Source of the DNA: Cryptomeria japonica
Taxonomy: Eukaryota; Streptophyta; Pinopsida; Cupressales; Cupressaceae
Assembly: GCF_030272615.1 (NCBI RefSeq)
Contig: NC_081410.1
Span: 141,617,349 to 141,681,348 of the forward strand
Direction: 5' to 3'
Length of the DNA stretch: 64,000 nucleotides
Translations under genes and position numbers: made by a program
Notes under the pieces: model-generated
Seen by the model: the letters and a program-made list of their open reading frames with translations, nothing else
What the model was told of the DNA's origin: nothing
Databases searched by the model: none
Part shown: one piece after another, positions 36,414-46,439 of the stretch
Layout: each line of letters begins with the position of its first letter
Numbering within the stretch: the first letter of the stretch is position 1

Positions 36414-36656
36414 CTACACAAAAGCTTAAAGTTAGGGTTTGAGCATAATACCTTAAGGCATGGGATTTAAGTCCTTTCAAGGAAATAACTAAATATTAAT
36501 TTGACGATAATGTGATAAATCCTAGAATTATGAATTTTCAAATTAATATTAATTGTGAATTAAAATCAGATTGCACAAGACTTAGACTTTCAAAAGATTG
36601 CTATGGAAAATCAAACTAAATCTTGAATAAACTTTCAAAAATCTGATTATACATAC
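36414..36656 (-). other. predicted 5'-UTR intron of E2 ORF
   Basis: Donor AGAG/GTATGT at 36656 and acceptor TTGTGTAG at 36414 define 243 bp. It is positionally equivalent to the E1 intron at 7069-7293. Confidence 0.55.
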
Positions 36657-37025
36657 CTCTTCCTTGATTTTTTAGCTATCAACTTTTGAAAAATGAATAA
36701 AGGAAAATGAGGATTTGCTGGACAAGGATGTTTGATTTGAATTTCTGGTCCTCTCTTTGATGGCTTCAATCTTCAATTAACCTTCAAGCTTCCTCCAAAA
36801 TGTGGAAATTAACCTTCAACCAGCTCTTCAATCAAAAATTCGCTTTCAATCAACCTTCAAGATCTGGAAATTTGCCTTCAACTAGCAAGAAATTCGCCTT
36901 CAACTTAGCTTTCAAGATCTGGAAATTTGCCTTGAATCTGCTCAATTTCGCACCACTAGGTCTGCTCCTCAAATTCGCACAAGGGAAAATAAATGAATGA
37001 TTTAAAATTTCAAAAAAAACCTTCC

Positions 37026-37033
37026 CTTTATAG
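37026..37033 (-). promoter_or_regulatory. TATA box upstream of E2 ORF
   Basis: CTATAAAG on the minus strand, identical to 6568-6575 in E1, between the hairpin array and the splice donor. Confidence 0.55.
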
Positions 37034-37567
37034 GGCGCTCACCCCACTTTGCCCATTAGGCCGACTTGGTAGAGGCTTAAATAAATTAAAAAAACCCCTC
37101 CACAAGCTTGGCCGACTTGATAAATAAATAAAATAATAAATCTTGGGCGCTAAAATATGAATTTTTGATTTTTTAAATTAATTTCAAAGCCTAAGGTTGA
37201 TTTTATTTATTTATTTAAAGGCTTAGAAAATTAATTAATCAATTAATAAGTGCCTCAACCCATGCGAATTTGTCTTAGCCCTCCAAATGAGATTTAATTA
37301 GCAAATTTAGTGAAGAGATATAAGCAAGCTTAGTGGATGCTAAAGCTTGGTCAAGATTTGATGAAGGCTTATTCTCCATAGGCACTAGAATGCTTAAGAT
37401 ATGAGAAAGGCTTAAATTACTTCAAGAAGGCTTATTTGAACTTTTCATCTAGGCTTATTCACTCCTCACAATCTAGATTTGCCATCTTTCATGTTCTTGT
37501 CATCATAATTTTGCAACTTGCCTTTGACTTAGCCTAAACAAGGTGAATAATAGGTGTCTTCAAGGAT

Positions 37568-40500
37568 TTCGCCTTGGACCCTTTGGAAGGGTCAGGAGCG
37601 ATTTTCTTGATTAGGCCTTAAATACCTCATTCTTTCACTTCAAAATCCTCCGGAAGGTGAATATATACTTGTTTTGGCCCAACAAAGCCTAGGATTTCAA
37701 CTTTTAGTCTTTCACATGGGTAAATTAGGTGAAAATGGGAATTTCGCTCTGGACCCTTTGGAAGGGTTAGGAGCGAAATTCACCTTTTAGGTCAAAACTC
37801 ACCTTTGCTTGATCATCAACCTTCTCTAAGGCAATCTCCAGGGTCCATTCACCTTGACCACTGACTTGGCTTAACAATATTTTGAAGGAAACACTGCATT
37901 TTAGGAATTTCGCTCTGGACCCTTTGGAAGGGTTAGGAGCGAAATTCACTCTTTAGGCCTAATTTCCAATCTCCTTCACCTCAATTCATCTAAACTCCTT
38001 CAGTTTGAATCCACTTCTCAACTTGGCAGTATTGGTTTGATTCTCACAAGGCCAAAAAGGTCAAATTTGCTCAAAAACCTAGCCAGGGATAGGACCTATC
38101 CAGAATTTCGCTCTGGACCCTTTGGAAGGGTCAGGAGCGAAATTCCAATTTGAGCTCAAAATATGCATCTTTGATGGTCAAAAATCTTTCCAAGGAATTC
38201 CAAATAGCCTCTTTCATCTTTGTTTAGGCCTAACTTTACTCAAGTCTTGAAGAAAAAGGTGGTTTTAGGGTTTTTCACTCTGGACCCTTTGGAAGGGTCA
38301 GGAGCGAATTTCTTGCTTGTAGTTCACTTCTTCATCATTTCAACTTCAATCCACCTCACAAGGCAAGGAAACACTTCTCTTCTCTCATCCAACCCAAGTT
38401 TAACTTGATTTTGCAAGGAAAAATAGGTGATTGAAGGATTTTCGCCCTGGACCCTTTGGAAGGGTTAGGAGCAAATTTCCTCCTTTGGCCTAAAATTATC
38501 ACTTCTGGAGACAACAATCAGCTCAAGGGTAATCTCAAGGGCATCTTTCACCTTGGCCTAGGCATAGTTTAGCATAAATTTGAAAGGAATAGGTAGATTT
38601 TGGGATTTTCGCTCTGGACCCTTTGGAAGGGTCAGGAGCGAAAATCTTGTTTTAGGGCTATTTCTCCATCCTTTCAACTTCAAATCACCTCCAAGACTTA
38701 GAACACCTTGCCTCACTCCTCTCTAGGTCATAAAAATCAAAATCTTGACTTGATTTGCAAGGAAAAAAGGGTGATCTTAGGAATTTCGCTCTGGACCCTT
38801 TGGAAGGGTCAGGAGCGAAATTCTCATTTTGGCTTCAAAATTTGCATTCTTGGTGACCAAAATCCACTCTAAGGCAATCCAAATGACTTCTGTCACCCTT
38901 GTCCAAGTTTGACTTTGCTCAAATTTTAGAAGAAAAGATGGTTTATTAGGATTTTCGCTCTGGACCCTTTGGAAGGGTCAGGAGCGAAAATCTCATTCTA
39001 GGCTCAATTCCTTCATCTTAAATGGTTTTTAGCAACTTAAAGTCACTCTCAGGGGCAACTCCTCCTTGATTTTACCTTAGCCCACACTTGATCTAGCACA
39101 AAATTGATAGCAAAGAGAGGGTTTTGAGAAAATTCGCTCTGGACCCTTTGGAAGGGTTAGGAGCGAAAATCTCATTCTTGACCAAAAATCATCATTCTTT
39201 CAACTTGAAACTTCATTGCAAGGTAGAATCTCATCTTTTATCGCCCTAGGAACAAGGTTTTAAGCCCAGGAAAGGTCAAAAAGTAGGCTTGTAAGGGATT
39301 TTGCTCTGGACCCTTTGGAAGGGTCAGGAGCGAAATTTCCTTTCCTGGCTAAAATCCTTCACTTTCATAACTACCAAACACTCCCAAAGGCTAGATCATG
39401 TTCATTCTCCTTCTCATCATGCCTTGGACATCAAATTTTAGCCAAACAAGGAAAGAAATGCATCTTAGGAAGATTTTCGCTCTGGACCCTTTGGAAGGGT
39501 CAGGAGCGAAAATCTTGATTTAGGCTAAATTATTCATTTTTCCAATTCAAAACAACTTCAAGAGGCAAAGACAAGCTATCTCACTTCCATCCACGCCATA
39601 AAAGACCAAGGATTTGACCTCCTTTCTATGGAAAATAGGTGTTTTTAGGAATTTCGCTCTGGACCCTTTGGAAGGGTCAGGAGCGAAATTCACCCTTTTG
39701 GTCCAAAATCCTTCACACTTCAATGCTTTTAAACATTCCAAAGGCCACAAGATATCCATCCTTCCTTTCAAGATACCCTGCAAATCAAAATTTAGTCAAA
39801 CTTAGGAGGAAATGAGCTTCAAGAGGATTTTCGCTCTGGATCCTTTGGAAGGGTCAGGAGCGAAAACTTCATTCTAGGCTAGATTACTCAGTTTTCAAAC
39901 TTCAAACCACCTCAAGAAGCAAAATTAGATCATTTTCCACCTAAGGAACAAGGTTTCAAGTCCATTCAAGGCAACAAATGAGGTTTATGATGAATTTCGC
40001 TCTGGACCCTTTGGAAGGGTCAGGAGCAAAAATTTCATTTAGGCCAAAATCTTGTTCTTCAAAAAATCCACCAACTCTATCTCAAGGCAAGATCAAACCA
40101 ATTCATCTTCAAACATGCCCTAGAAACCAACACTTAGCCAAAATTGAGAAGAAAATGTGAGCTACAAAGATTTTCGCTCTGGACCCTTCAGAAGGGTCAG
40201 GAGCGAAAATCAAGATTTGAGCTTGATTCTTGACCTTTTGAACTCCAATTCTCTTTGAGAGGCAAACATAGACCCTTCTTCACGCATTCCCATCAAGATC
40301 CTGACTTTAGCCAAGGAAAAATGAGAGCTTTCAAGAATTTCGCTCTGGACCCTTTGGAAGGGTCAGGAGCGAAATTCATCCTCTTGACTAAAATCCTTCA
40401 TCTCATCCATCATCAATCACTCCCTAGGGCTAGAATGTATCAAATTGCCCTTACTATGCCTAAGGAAGCTATAATCCTGGCCTCGACAAGTGAGAATTTG

Positions 40501-40748
40501 ATGCTTAAGGGGATTTTCGCTCTTGACCCTTTGGAGGGGTTAGGAGCGAAATCCCTATTCTTGGCTAGTTTCTCACCTTGGTTTATCTCATTTCCCTCCA
40601 AATTTGATCAAATCAACTTCCTTGTTTCACAATCAAGACAATTCCTCATCCAACTTGGTCTAGGCAAAGTCCAACTGGGTTTTCAGGGCCAAAGGAAGGC
40701 AAGAAAGGGAGATTTCGCTCTGGACCCTTTGGAGGGGTCAGGAGCGAA
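37568..40748 (-). repeat. E2 hairpin-motif array, 19 units
   Basis: Nineteen copies of a ~36-bp imperfect palindrome, on the plus strand TTTCGCTCTGGACCCTT / TGG / AAGGGTCAGGAGCGAAA. They start near 37568, 37743, 37909, 38107, 38274, 38441, 38608, 38785, 38954, 39133, 39299, 39476, 39653, 39829, 39995, 40173, 40338, 40515 and 40713. Spacings are 165-198 bp and cluster at 165-169 and 175-179. The motif itself is almost invariant while the ~135 bp between copies is heavily diverged. In one frame the motif reads FALDPLEGSGAK, but no long frame connects the units. Confidence 0.95.
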
Positions 40749-43700
40749 AATCTTCTCCTAGACTGGCTTTCATCATTTCAAAGTCTAAAAACTCTCCTTC
40801 AAGGCAAAAAAATGTATCAACTTTCTCAATTACGCCTCAAAAGTCAACAACCTTGGTCATATCTTTCCAAAACTCCTTCAGTCATCATCAAGTGCATTTG
40901 TTCATTAGTTTCTAAAATCACCACTTTCATCTCTCTCTGACCACTGACTCTGCTCAATCGACTCAGACCTGGAGGAAAACAGGACTCTGACAAGGAAACC
41001 ATCAATCCAGACCTATCTGACCTAAGACCTATTGACCCTCTTCCTTGATCTAACCACCTTGATTCACAACTAACGACCTCCCAAAACTAGGCTAGACTCA
41101 ACTTGAAAGAAACTCTAATACGAGCTTTCAGAGATAAACCCTAATCTAGCTAACCCAGGCGACCACTCACTCACTCCGAACCTAGCAAGCAGAGAGAAAA
41201 CCTAACTAAGGGAAAGCAAAAACCCAAGAAAAAGAGGGGGTCCCCATTCTAATGGGGCGAGGTGTGAAATGGTCACAACACTATTGTGGAAATACAAGAA
41301 AATGTGAAATCTTTTAGCGCATCATTGATCGTAGGTGGACAAACCAACTCCACCAACCGATACATGCCTTCGCCTACTTCTTGAACCCGAAGTTCTACTT
41401 CTCCGATTCATTTAGGGCTGATGAGGAGGTCATGGCAGGTGTTATTGCATGCTGTGATAAGATGACACTTGATTCTGAGTTGAAAGACAAGGTTCTTGAT
41501 GAGTTGGAGGTGAGATTTGACATTTGCAATTGCTATATCTTTATTTATGAATTTGGAAATGTTCATTATTGAATTTGAGTTTGACACTTTGACTATCTAT
41601 TTATGAATTTGGAAATGTTCATTTTTCAAGATCTACAAGAGTGCAAAGGGGAGACTCTTTCTCATCACAACTAGCAATTGATAGGAGAGGAAAACAACCA
41701 GGTAAAAAATTAACTTAGTTCAATACTGCAAGAAAAAACTACAAACTTGATTGTTACATTTTTTTCTCAATTCTAATGTTTCTAAATGTTTTCTGTAGAT
41801 TTATGGTGGGAAAATTATGGTGCTGGCACGCCTAATCTTCAAAAGATAGCCGTTCGTGTTTTGTCTCAGCCATGCAGTGCTTCTAGGTGTGAATGAAATT
41901 GGAGTGTATTTAAGAGAATTCACACAAAGAAGAGAAATAGATTGACACAAAAGCGGCCCAATGATCTTGTCTTTGTTCGATACAACCTTCGCCTTCGAGT
42001 TAGAAAGGTGGAGGGCATTTCACATGAGGCTATTGATTTGGATGAAATTGATCCATATGGTGATTGGACCGTGAATGAACAAAATGATGGTGATGATGTT
42101 CTCCTTACCGAAGAACTTGTAGAAATAGAGAGAGGAGCATCACAAGAAGTAGGAGGAAGATTGGAGGAAATGGAGGATGAAGATGAGGACTTTCATTTAG
42201 AAGAAGAATCATCTCACCATTTAGATACCACAACATCCACTTCTACTACTTCTAGCTCAAGGCCTGAAAAATTGAGCTATATTAGGAGAAGTGCAAAGAG
42301 GAAGATGTAGTCTTCTATTTAGTTTGTTTATTGTTGTTTTTCACATTTGGAGTTGGACATATCATTATATGTAATTTTGTAAACATTTATAAACTTATGC
42401 TGCTATTAAACATTTCAGAATTTGAAACTATGAGTAATGAGTTCATTCTATGAGTATGAATGATGAAATTTCAAATATTGAGTGTTTGGAGATCATGTGA
42501 CATGTGTAATGTTTAAATTATGGCTCTTATGTTCTCTAAATGCATTAATTTCTTTATGTTTTTTTGTAAAGCTACATTTTATTTTTTTGCTGAGTCCTTG
42601 CCGAGTCTTTCGCGAGTCCGAGTCCGAGTCCAATTTTTTGGTTTGCCAAGTCCATGGCAAGTCCAAGTTTTAAAACTTTGGTTGAGATAAATCTTGTATC
42701 TGTATGGTGTAGATGGCCAGGCTATTCATTTGATAAAATAATTAGTGTTTAGTTTATAGGCTATTTTACAAGAAAAAATTCTTAAGTTTTCCTGCACACC
42801 TTCTACCCCATGCATTTTGGGTACATGGGGATAGCCAAGAAACATTCTCTGTGATGTCCCTGATTTTTGAAACATCCCTGAAATACATCCTGGGGATGTC
42901 TAGCAGTCTCTGAGATGGTTGGCGACATTGCTCTACCATTCCATGATGGCTAGATACACCATGTCATTTAAATCAACAAAATTACAAATTAAAAGGAAAT
43001 AAAACAGAAAAATAGAAAATAGTGTTGTGGGGAGTCCACAAGGCCTCTGCATTTCTTTTGAAACCTTTACTTCCTTGCCCGTAAAACACCATTCATTTTC
43101 ATTTCACAACCTCCATTTTTATTTGTGAATCGCACCAGTTGTGGAGGAAAAGAAGAGAAGAAAGGAGAGGAGCACTAGCAATTGGATTTGTGGTAGTGAG
43201 GAATTCCAGTTGCTGGGTTTTTTTTGCATTTTTATTGCACATTTTGCAACCTTTGGGCCTTTCCCATTATATATTTATAATGAAAAGAAAGAAATTTTTA
43301 GTTTTCATTTAGAACCATACTTGAATTATTGAATCGTGATGCATCATGTCTGACTTTTTTTGAAATAGTTGGCTTTGTTTAAAGTTTTGAACTCTAATGT
43401 TTGTTTTTCAATAGAATATATTTTCCCTGTTTCCTATGCTGTTATCCAATGCCATTGTTTTCTTGCATCCTTGAACCAGAAACACAATGGAACACAGCGT
43501 AGAAGTGATCACTAATTCATGTGAATTTGGAAGAAGATTGTCAATTTAGGTGCATTTATACATAGTATTGGTGAATGGTTTGGATAAAAATATAAGCTGA
43601 AAATTTCAAGTCTAGCAAAATATTGTAAAAATATAACCAATTTGCAAAAGAATAACACATTAAATTGTGTCTACTTGCTTGAATGTTCCATGAGAATGTT

Positions 43701-43970
43701 TTTTCTTGTAGTATTCATATTTCTAGGAAGAGGAAAATCAATTTCTTCTGGCATTCACATTTCTAGGGAATATAAAATGTTTTGCCTTGTAATGTTCACA
43801 TTTCTAGGTATTCAAAACACAAGTTGCTTTCACTTGGAAATTATGTTAGACACAAAAGTTAATTGACTTGGCAAGAACAATAAAACTGACAGAAGAAATA
43901 TTCAAATCGAAGTAACTGCAGATTATTGTTGTGATTTGATGTTTCTTTCTTTATTATTACTCATTAGCAG

Positions 43971-44063
43971 GGAAGCCACGATGATCAGAAATTGGAAATT
44001 TCTGATTATGTATCAATGATGTCAGTAGTTTATGGTATGCTGAGACAAGATTATGCAATGCAG
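43971..44063 (+). CDS. exon of host gene
   Basis: A 93-bp exon in phase 0, with acceptor TCATTAGCAG and donor CAG/GTAGCA. It encodes 31 residues: GSHDDQKLEI, then SDYVSMMSVVYGMLRQDYAM, then Q. It continues the acidic stretch of the previous exon (SGTESNE/GSHDDQ). The following intron is only 88 bp (44064-44151), and the join to the next exon gives DYAMQ/EKVVSDL. Confidence 0.75.
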
Positions 44064-44151
44064 GTAGCAATCTGGTCTCAACATTTTGTGTTTATTCATT
44101 TTTTTAATTATCGAGTCCCATCATGACTCCAGTTCTACTATGAATTGGCAG

Positions 44152-44277
44152 GAAAAGGTGGTTTCCGACTTACAACTTGATACATCTTCAGAGATACTTC
44201 AAACGTATTGTTTTATGTGGATGTTGCGTCCATTTGTAGACGAAAGAATAATTACTGAGGCATTGGTTTGGATATAA
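44152..44277 (+). CDS. last coding exon of host gene with stop
   Basis: A 126-bp exon after acceptor GAATTGGCAG, 41 codons and TAA. The sequence EKVVSDLQLDTSSEILQTYC followed by FMWMLRPFVDERIITEALVW looks like a compact conserved domain end: an amphipathic helix, then the LRPF turn and a final helix. All four exons together give about 134 C-terminal residues. The short 88-bp intron and clean splice sites make this pair the best supported part of the gene. I do not recognise a named family. A plant-specific, possibly plastid, protein of unknown function is a guess only. Confidence 0.75.
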   Translation, partial: EKVVSDLQLDTSSEILQTYCFMWMLRPFVDERIITEALVWI

Positions 44278-45049
44278 GGAATGCCATTTTGTTCATTTGG
44301 TAATTTATCCCTTTCTTGAATTATGTTGTCCGTATATCTTTGGACTGGGGGATATATATTGTGTCAAAGTAACTAAAAACATTCACCGCAAGCAGTTGTT
44401 ATAATTTCACACATCAATATCCTTCAGGATTTGAACTTGAGGCTCTAATATAAAAACCTCATAGATATAGTACTCGAGCTTATTCCAATTGAGGATATAA
44501 GAAATATTGTTATTGTCCATTTTCCTCCCTTTATAGTCCATGTACTGTTATACAATCTCTATTTTTTGTGAAACATGTTATTTGGTGTCTTGTCAATTAG
44601 TGTATGTGTAATTTGCAAGGGGTGCCTATTTCTGACCCTATATTCTATTCACAATTACCAAAAGATAATGTATTTGAATATTTAGTATTCAATGTTCATA
44701 TTTTGTTTTGGCTATTTTGAAAGAGTTATTTTGGATTTGTAATCATAAATGCTTTCCATTTTACTTTTATGACTTCTTTCATATGAATCTCTTATTTTAG
44801 ACTATAGAGGAAGCTGATTGTCTTTTTGAGTAAACTTACGCTTGTGTGTTTGATCTTATCTTTGTTTACAAATTACAAGTTTATTTTAATTGTAGATTGG
44901 AAGAGTTTTCTAATTAATTATAAATAATTACTTTGTAGATGTCTTTTGTAAAGTTATTTCAATTTTAATTGAAGAACAAGTTATGAACTATGAATGCTAT
45001 ATATGGATATGAGGAATTATGTCAATATCTAATAAATCTGATTTTTATC
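44278..45049. other. 3' flank of host gene, no further gene seen
   Basis: AT-rich sequence follows the stop codon. It should hold the 3' UTR and polyadenylation signals of the host gene, but no single site stands out among many AATAAA-like strings. No mobile element is recognised. Confidence 0.4.
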
Positions 45050-45649
45050 TGCAGGTCTGAAGGAGAGAGATCATTTAATATTTTCTATGTCTTCTCCAAA
45101 TGAATTCAATTGGCATATATATCATTTAGGCAACCGGTCAATTGGTGTATTGACCGGTCATGCCTTTTAGGCATGACCGATCAATGCACCCATTGATCGG
45201 TGCCTTTACAATTATACCATTAACACAATGCTGATTATCGGTTCAAAAACCCCCGATAGCATATTGTAATATCATAATATAATGTCTGATCTATTTAATG
45301 AATCGGTTCAGATAAACATCGATGATTCAAAGTGCACGATGAATATAATCCAACCGGTGCATTTGTTAACCAATGTTTAATGCCAAATGAAGCGGTGTAT
45401 TCATTAAACCCGATAACAAATATGCTCGATATAATTAAGCCCGATAACAGATGTGAATCGGTGCCAATGTTTATGCATCCGATAGCAAGTATGTATCGGT
45501 TAATTTAACCTGATAACTTAATGATAAGCAATGTTTTTACAATCCGATAATCATATGTAATATAAATCAGACATGAAGCATGTAGATGAATAACAGAACA
45601 AGGAAGGCTAGGAAGATCTTATCTTGCAGAAGCTACCATGCATTAACAC
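45050..45649 (-). repeat. 3' LTR of truncated Copia element
   Basis: On the minus strand it starts TGTTAATGC at 45649, directly after the purine tract AAGAGGGAG. The left end is uncertain; TGCA at 45050 is one candidate. A TATATAT box lies near 45115-45122. It is rich in CGATAAC and CCGAT phrases and carries a long inverted repeat (45133-45201). Confidence 0.65.
45133..45201. repeat. nested inverted repeat in Copia LTR
   Basis: Two 32-bp arms (28 of 32 matched) flank a 5-base loop. Each arm contains its own palindrome; the left one is perfect: ACCGGTCAAT, TGGTGT, ATTGACCGGT. It lies just upstream of the LTR TATA box on the minus strand. Confidence 0.9.
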
Positions 45650-45912
45650 TCCCTCTTAGCTTTGGAAGATAGATAAGGCAACCTGCATCACATTTCCTTT
45701 TCATAACTAAGATAATGTCAGTCAGCAAAAATCATTTATACATGAGAAGTACCATCAAGACATATGATACAAAATAGAAGAACATCAGTTGAGCATGTGA
45801 CATAAAGTATTATTTTAACATGTGATAAAAGTAAGAGAATCATCACCTGATCATGTGAGAAATCACCAAACCATGTGATCTGTAAGATTCATCAAGATAT
45901 CACCTAACACAT

Positions 45913-46262
45913 GATATCAGTATTGCCTAACATGCAATACTTAAGGATAAGTCTATGAGAAAGGTTAGTTTCTCATCATATCCAAATTGTGATAAGTGCA
46001 ATAACATTTATAAATGTTTATCACAACATAGTCATGGCACATCCATGACTTACCAGAGATCCAACATGATCAATGGTTGAGATAACACCTACACGTGATA
46101 TCAGTATTGCCTAACATGCAACACAAGGATAACCATATGAGAAGTGCTAAGTTCTCATCATATCCAAGTTATGATAATGCAATAACATTTGTACAAATGT
46201 TGTATCACAACATAGTCATGGCACATCCATGACGTGCCAGTGATCCAACATGATTACTGGTT
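45913..46262. repeat. tandem duplication in Copia 3' UTR
   Basis: Two diverged copies with a period of about 184 bp, each running from GATATCAGTATTGCCTAACATG through CATAGTCATGGCACATCCATGA to GATCCAACATGAT. It lies between the polyprotein stop and the 3' LTR. Several near-palindromes (ACATTTGTACAAATGT) are inside. Confidence 0.85.
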
Positions 46263-46439
46263 TGACTATCATAAGATCGTCACCTTATGATGTCTACATA
46301 CAAGTGTTCAGTATCTGAGAGATCGTCACCTCTTAGATATGAACACAGGTGGCAAGAAGCCAAGAGATAGTCCAAACATGACAAAGAAGTTTACACCTTA
46401 AACATTTTAAATATATGTAAGTATAGATTACAAAGCAGA

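Larger units (their letters stand above)
34946..41280 (-). mobile_element. element E2: giant LTR-like element inside hAT
   Basis: On the minus strand it starts TGTTGTGACC at 41280 and ends CATCAACA at 34946. The perfect duplication CTATT (34941-34945 and 41281-41285) proves a single 6,335-bp insertion into the hAT transposase, and joining the flanks restores the transposase sequence. The order is as in E1: terminal stem-loop, long hairpin array (37568-40748), TATA box (37026-37033), 5'-UTR intron (36414-36656), short ORF (36041-36406), telobox palindrome (35914), TATA box (about 35842-35851), 3' end. There is no second LTR, although both integration borders are complete. Confidence 0.85.
33394..42310 (+). 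pseudogene. hAT transposase (BED finger, DUF659, dimerisation domain)
   Basis: In order: a BED zinc finger (33394-33640: CTECTKWTTGGINRLKYHLA, then DVC), a linker, a DUF659/RNase H-like core (33890-34556: WRRKGCSILSDGWTD, IIMDNA, WSPCAAHSLDLML), more core (34560-34740 and 34834-34945, separated by a probable intron ending TTTCTTTAG), the interruption by E2 between 34946 and 41280 (ISHYY / CGN), then IIDRRWTNQLHQPIHAFAYF (from 41324) and the C-terminal dimerisation domain (SASRCE*NWSVFKRIHTKK, to 42310) with an acidic Ser/Thr tail. Defects: a frameshift near 33885, a stop in the CExNWS motif (TGA at about 41894), further stops (about 34554 and before IIDRRW) and the E2 insertion. The enzyme would excise and reinsert the element. 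Confidence 0.9.
32876..42680 (+). mobile_element. hAT transposon split by E2
   Basis: A perfect 8-bp target duplication GTTGAGAT (32868-32875 and 42681-42688) flanks terminal inverted repeats: left CATAGTTTAAAGACTCG, and right, complemented, CAAAGTTTTAAAACTTGG, continuing in both as GGACTYGCCATRGACT. 8-bp duplications and CA-starting ends are hAT hallmarks. Both ends are packed with GACTCG or AGTCC subterminal repeats, the usual transposase-binding pattern. Removing the 6.3-kb E2 leaves a 3.5-kb element of normal hAT size. The transposase is a pseudogene, so the copy is dead. Confidence 0.95.
19796..43970 (+). other. giant intron 2 (~24 kb) of the host gene
   Basis: The intron runs from GTATGA after the exon ending at 19795 to TCATTAGCAG before 43971. 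It contains two opposed solo LTRs, E3, and the hAT with E2 inside. Subtracting these leaves about 8 kb. The stretches 19796-21478, 24392-28460 and 42689-43970 are AT-rich, and I see no genes in them. Confidence 0.65.

Noticed and set aside
37568-40748. CRISPR-like array (regular 36-bp palindromic repeats with ~135-bp gaps)
   Set aside because: The gaps are too long and are diverged copies of each other, not unique spacers. The array sits in a plant retroelement with no cas genes.
37568-40748. Repeat protein with FALDPLEGSGAK units
   Set aside because: The peptide comes from the palindrome read in one frame; no frame stays open between units and the phase changes.
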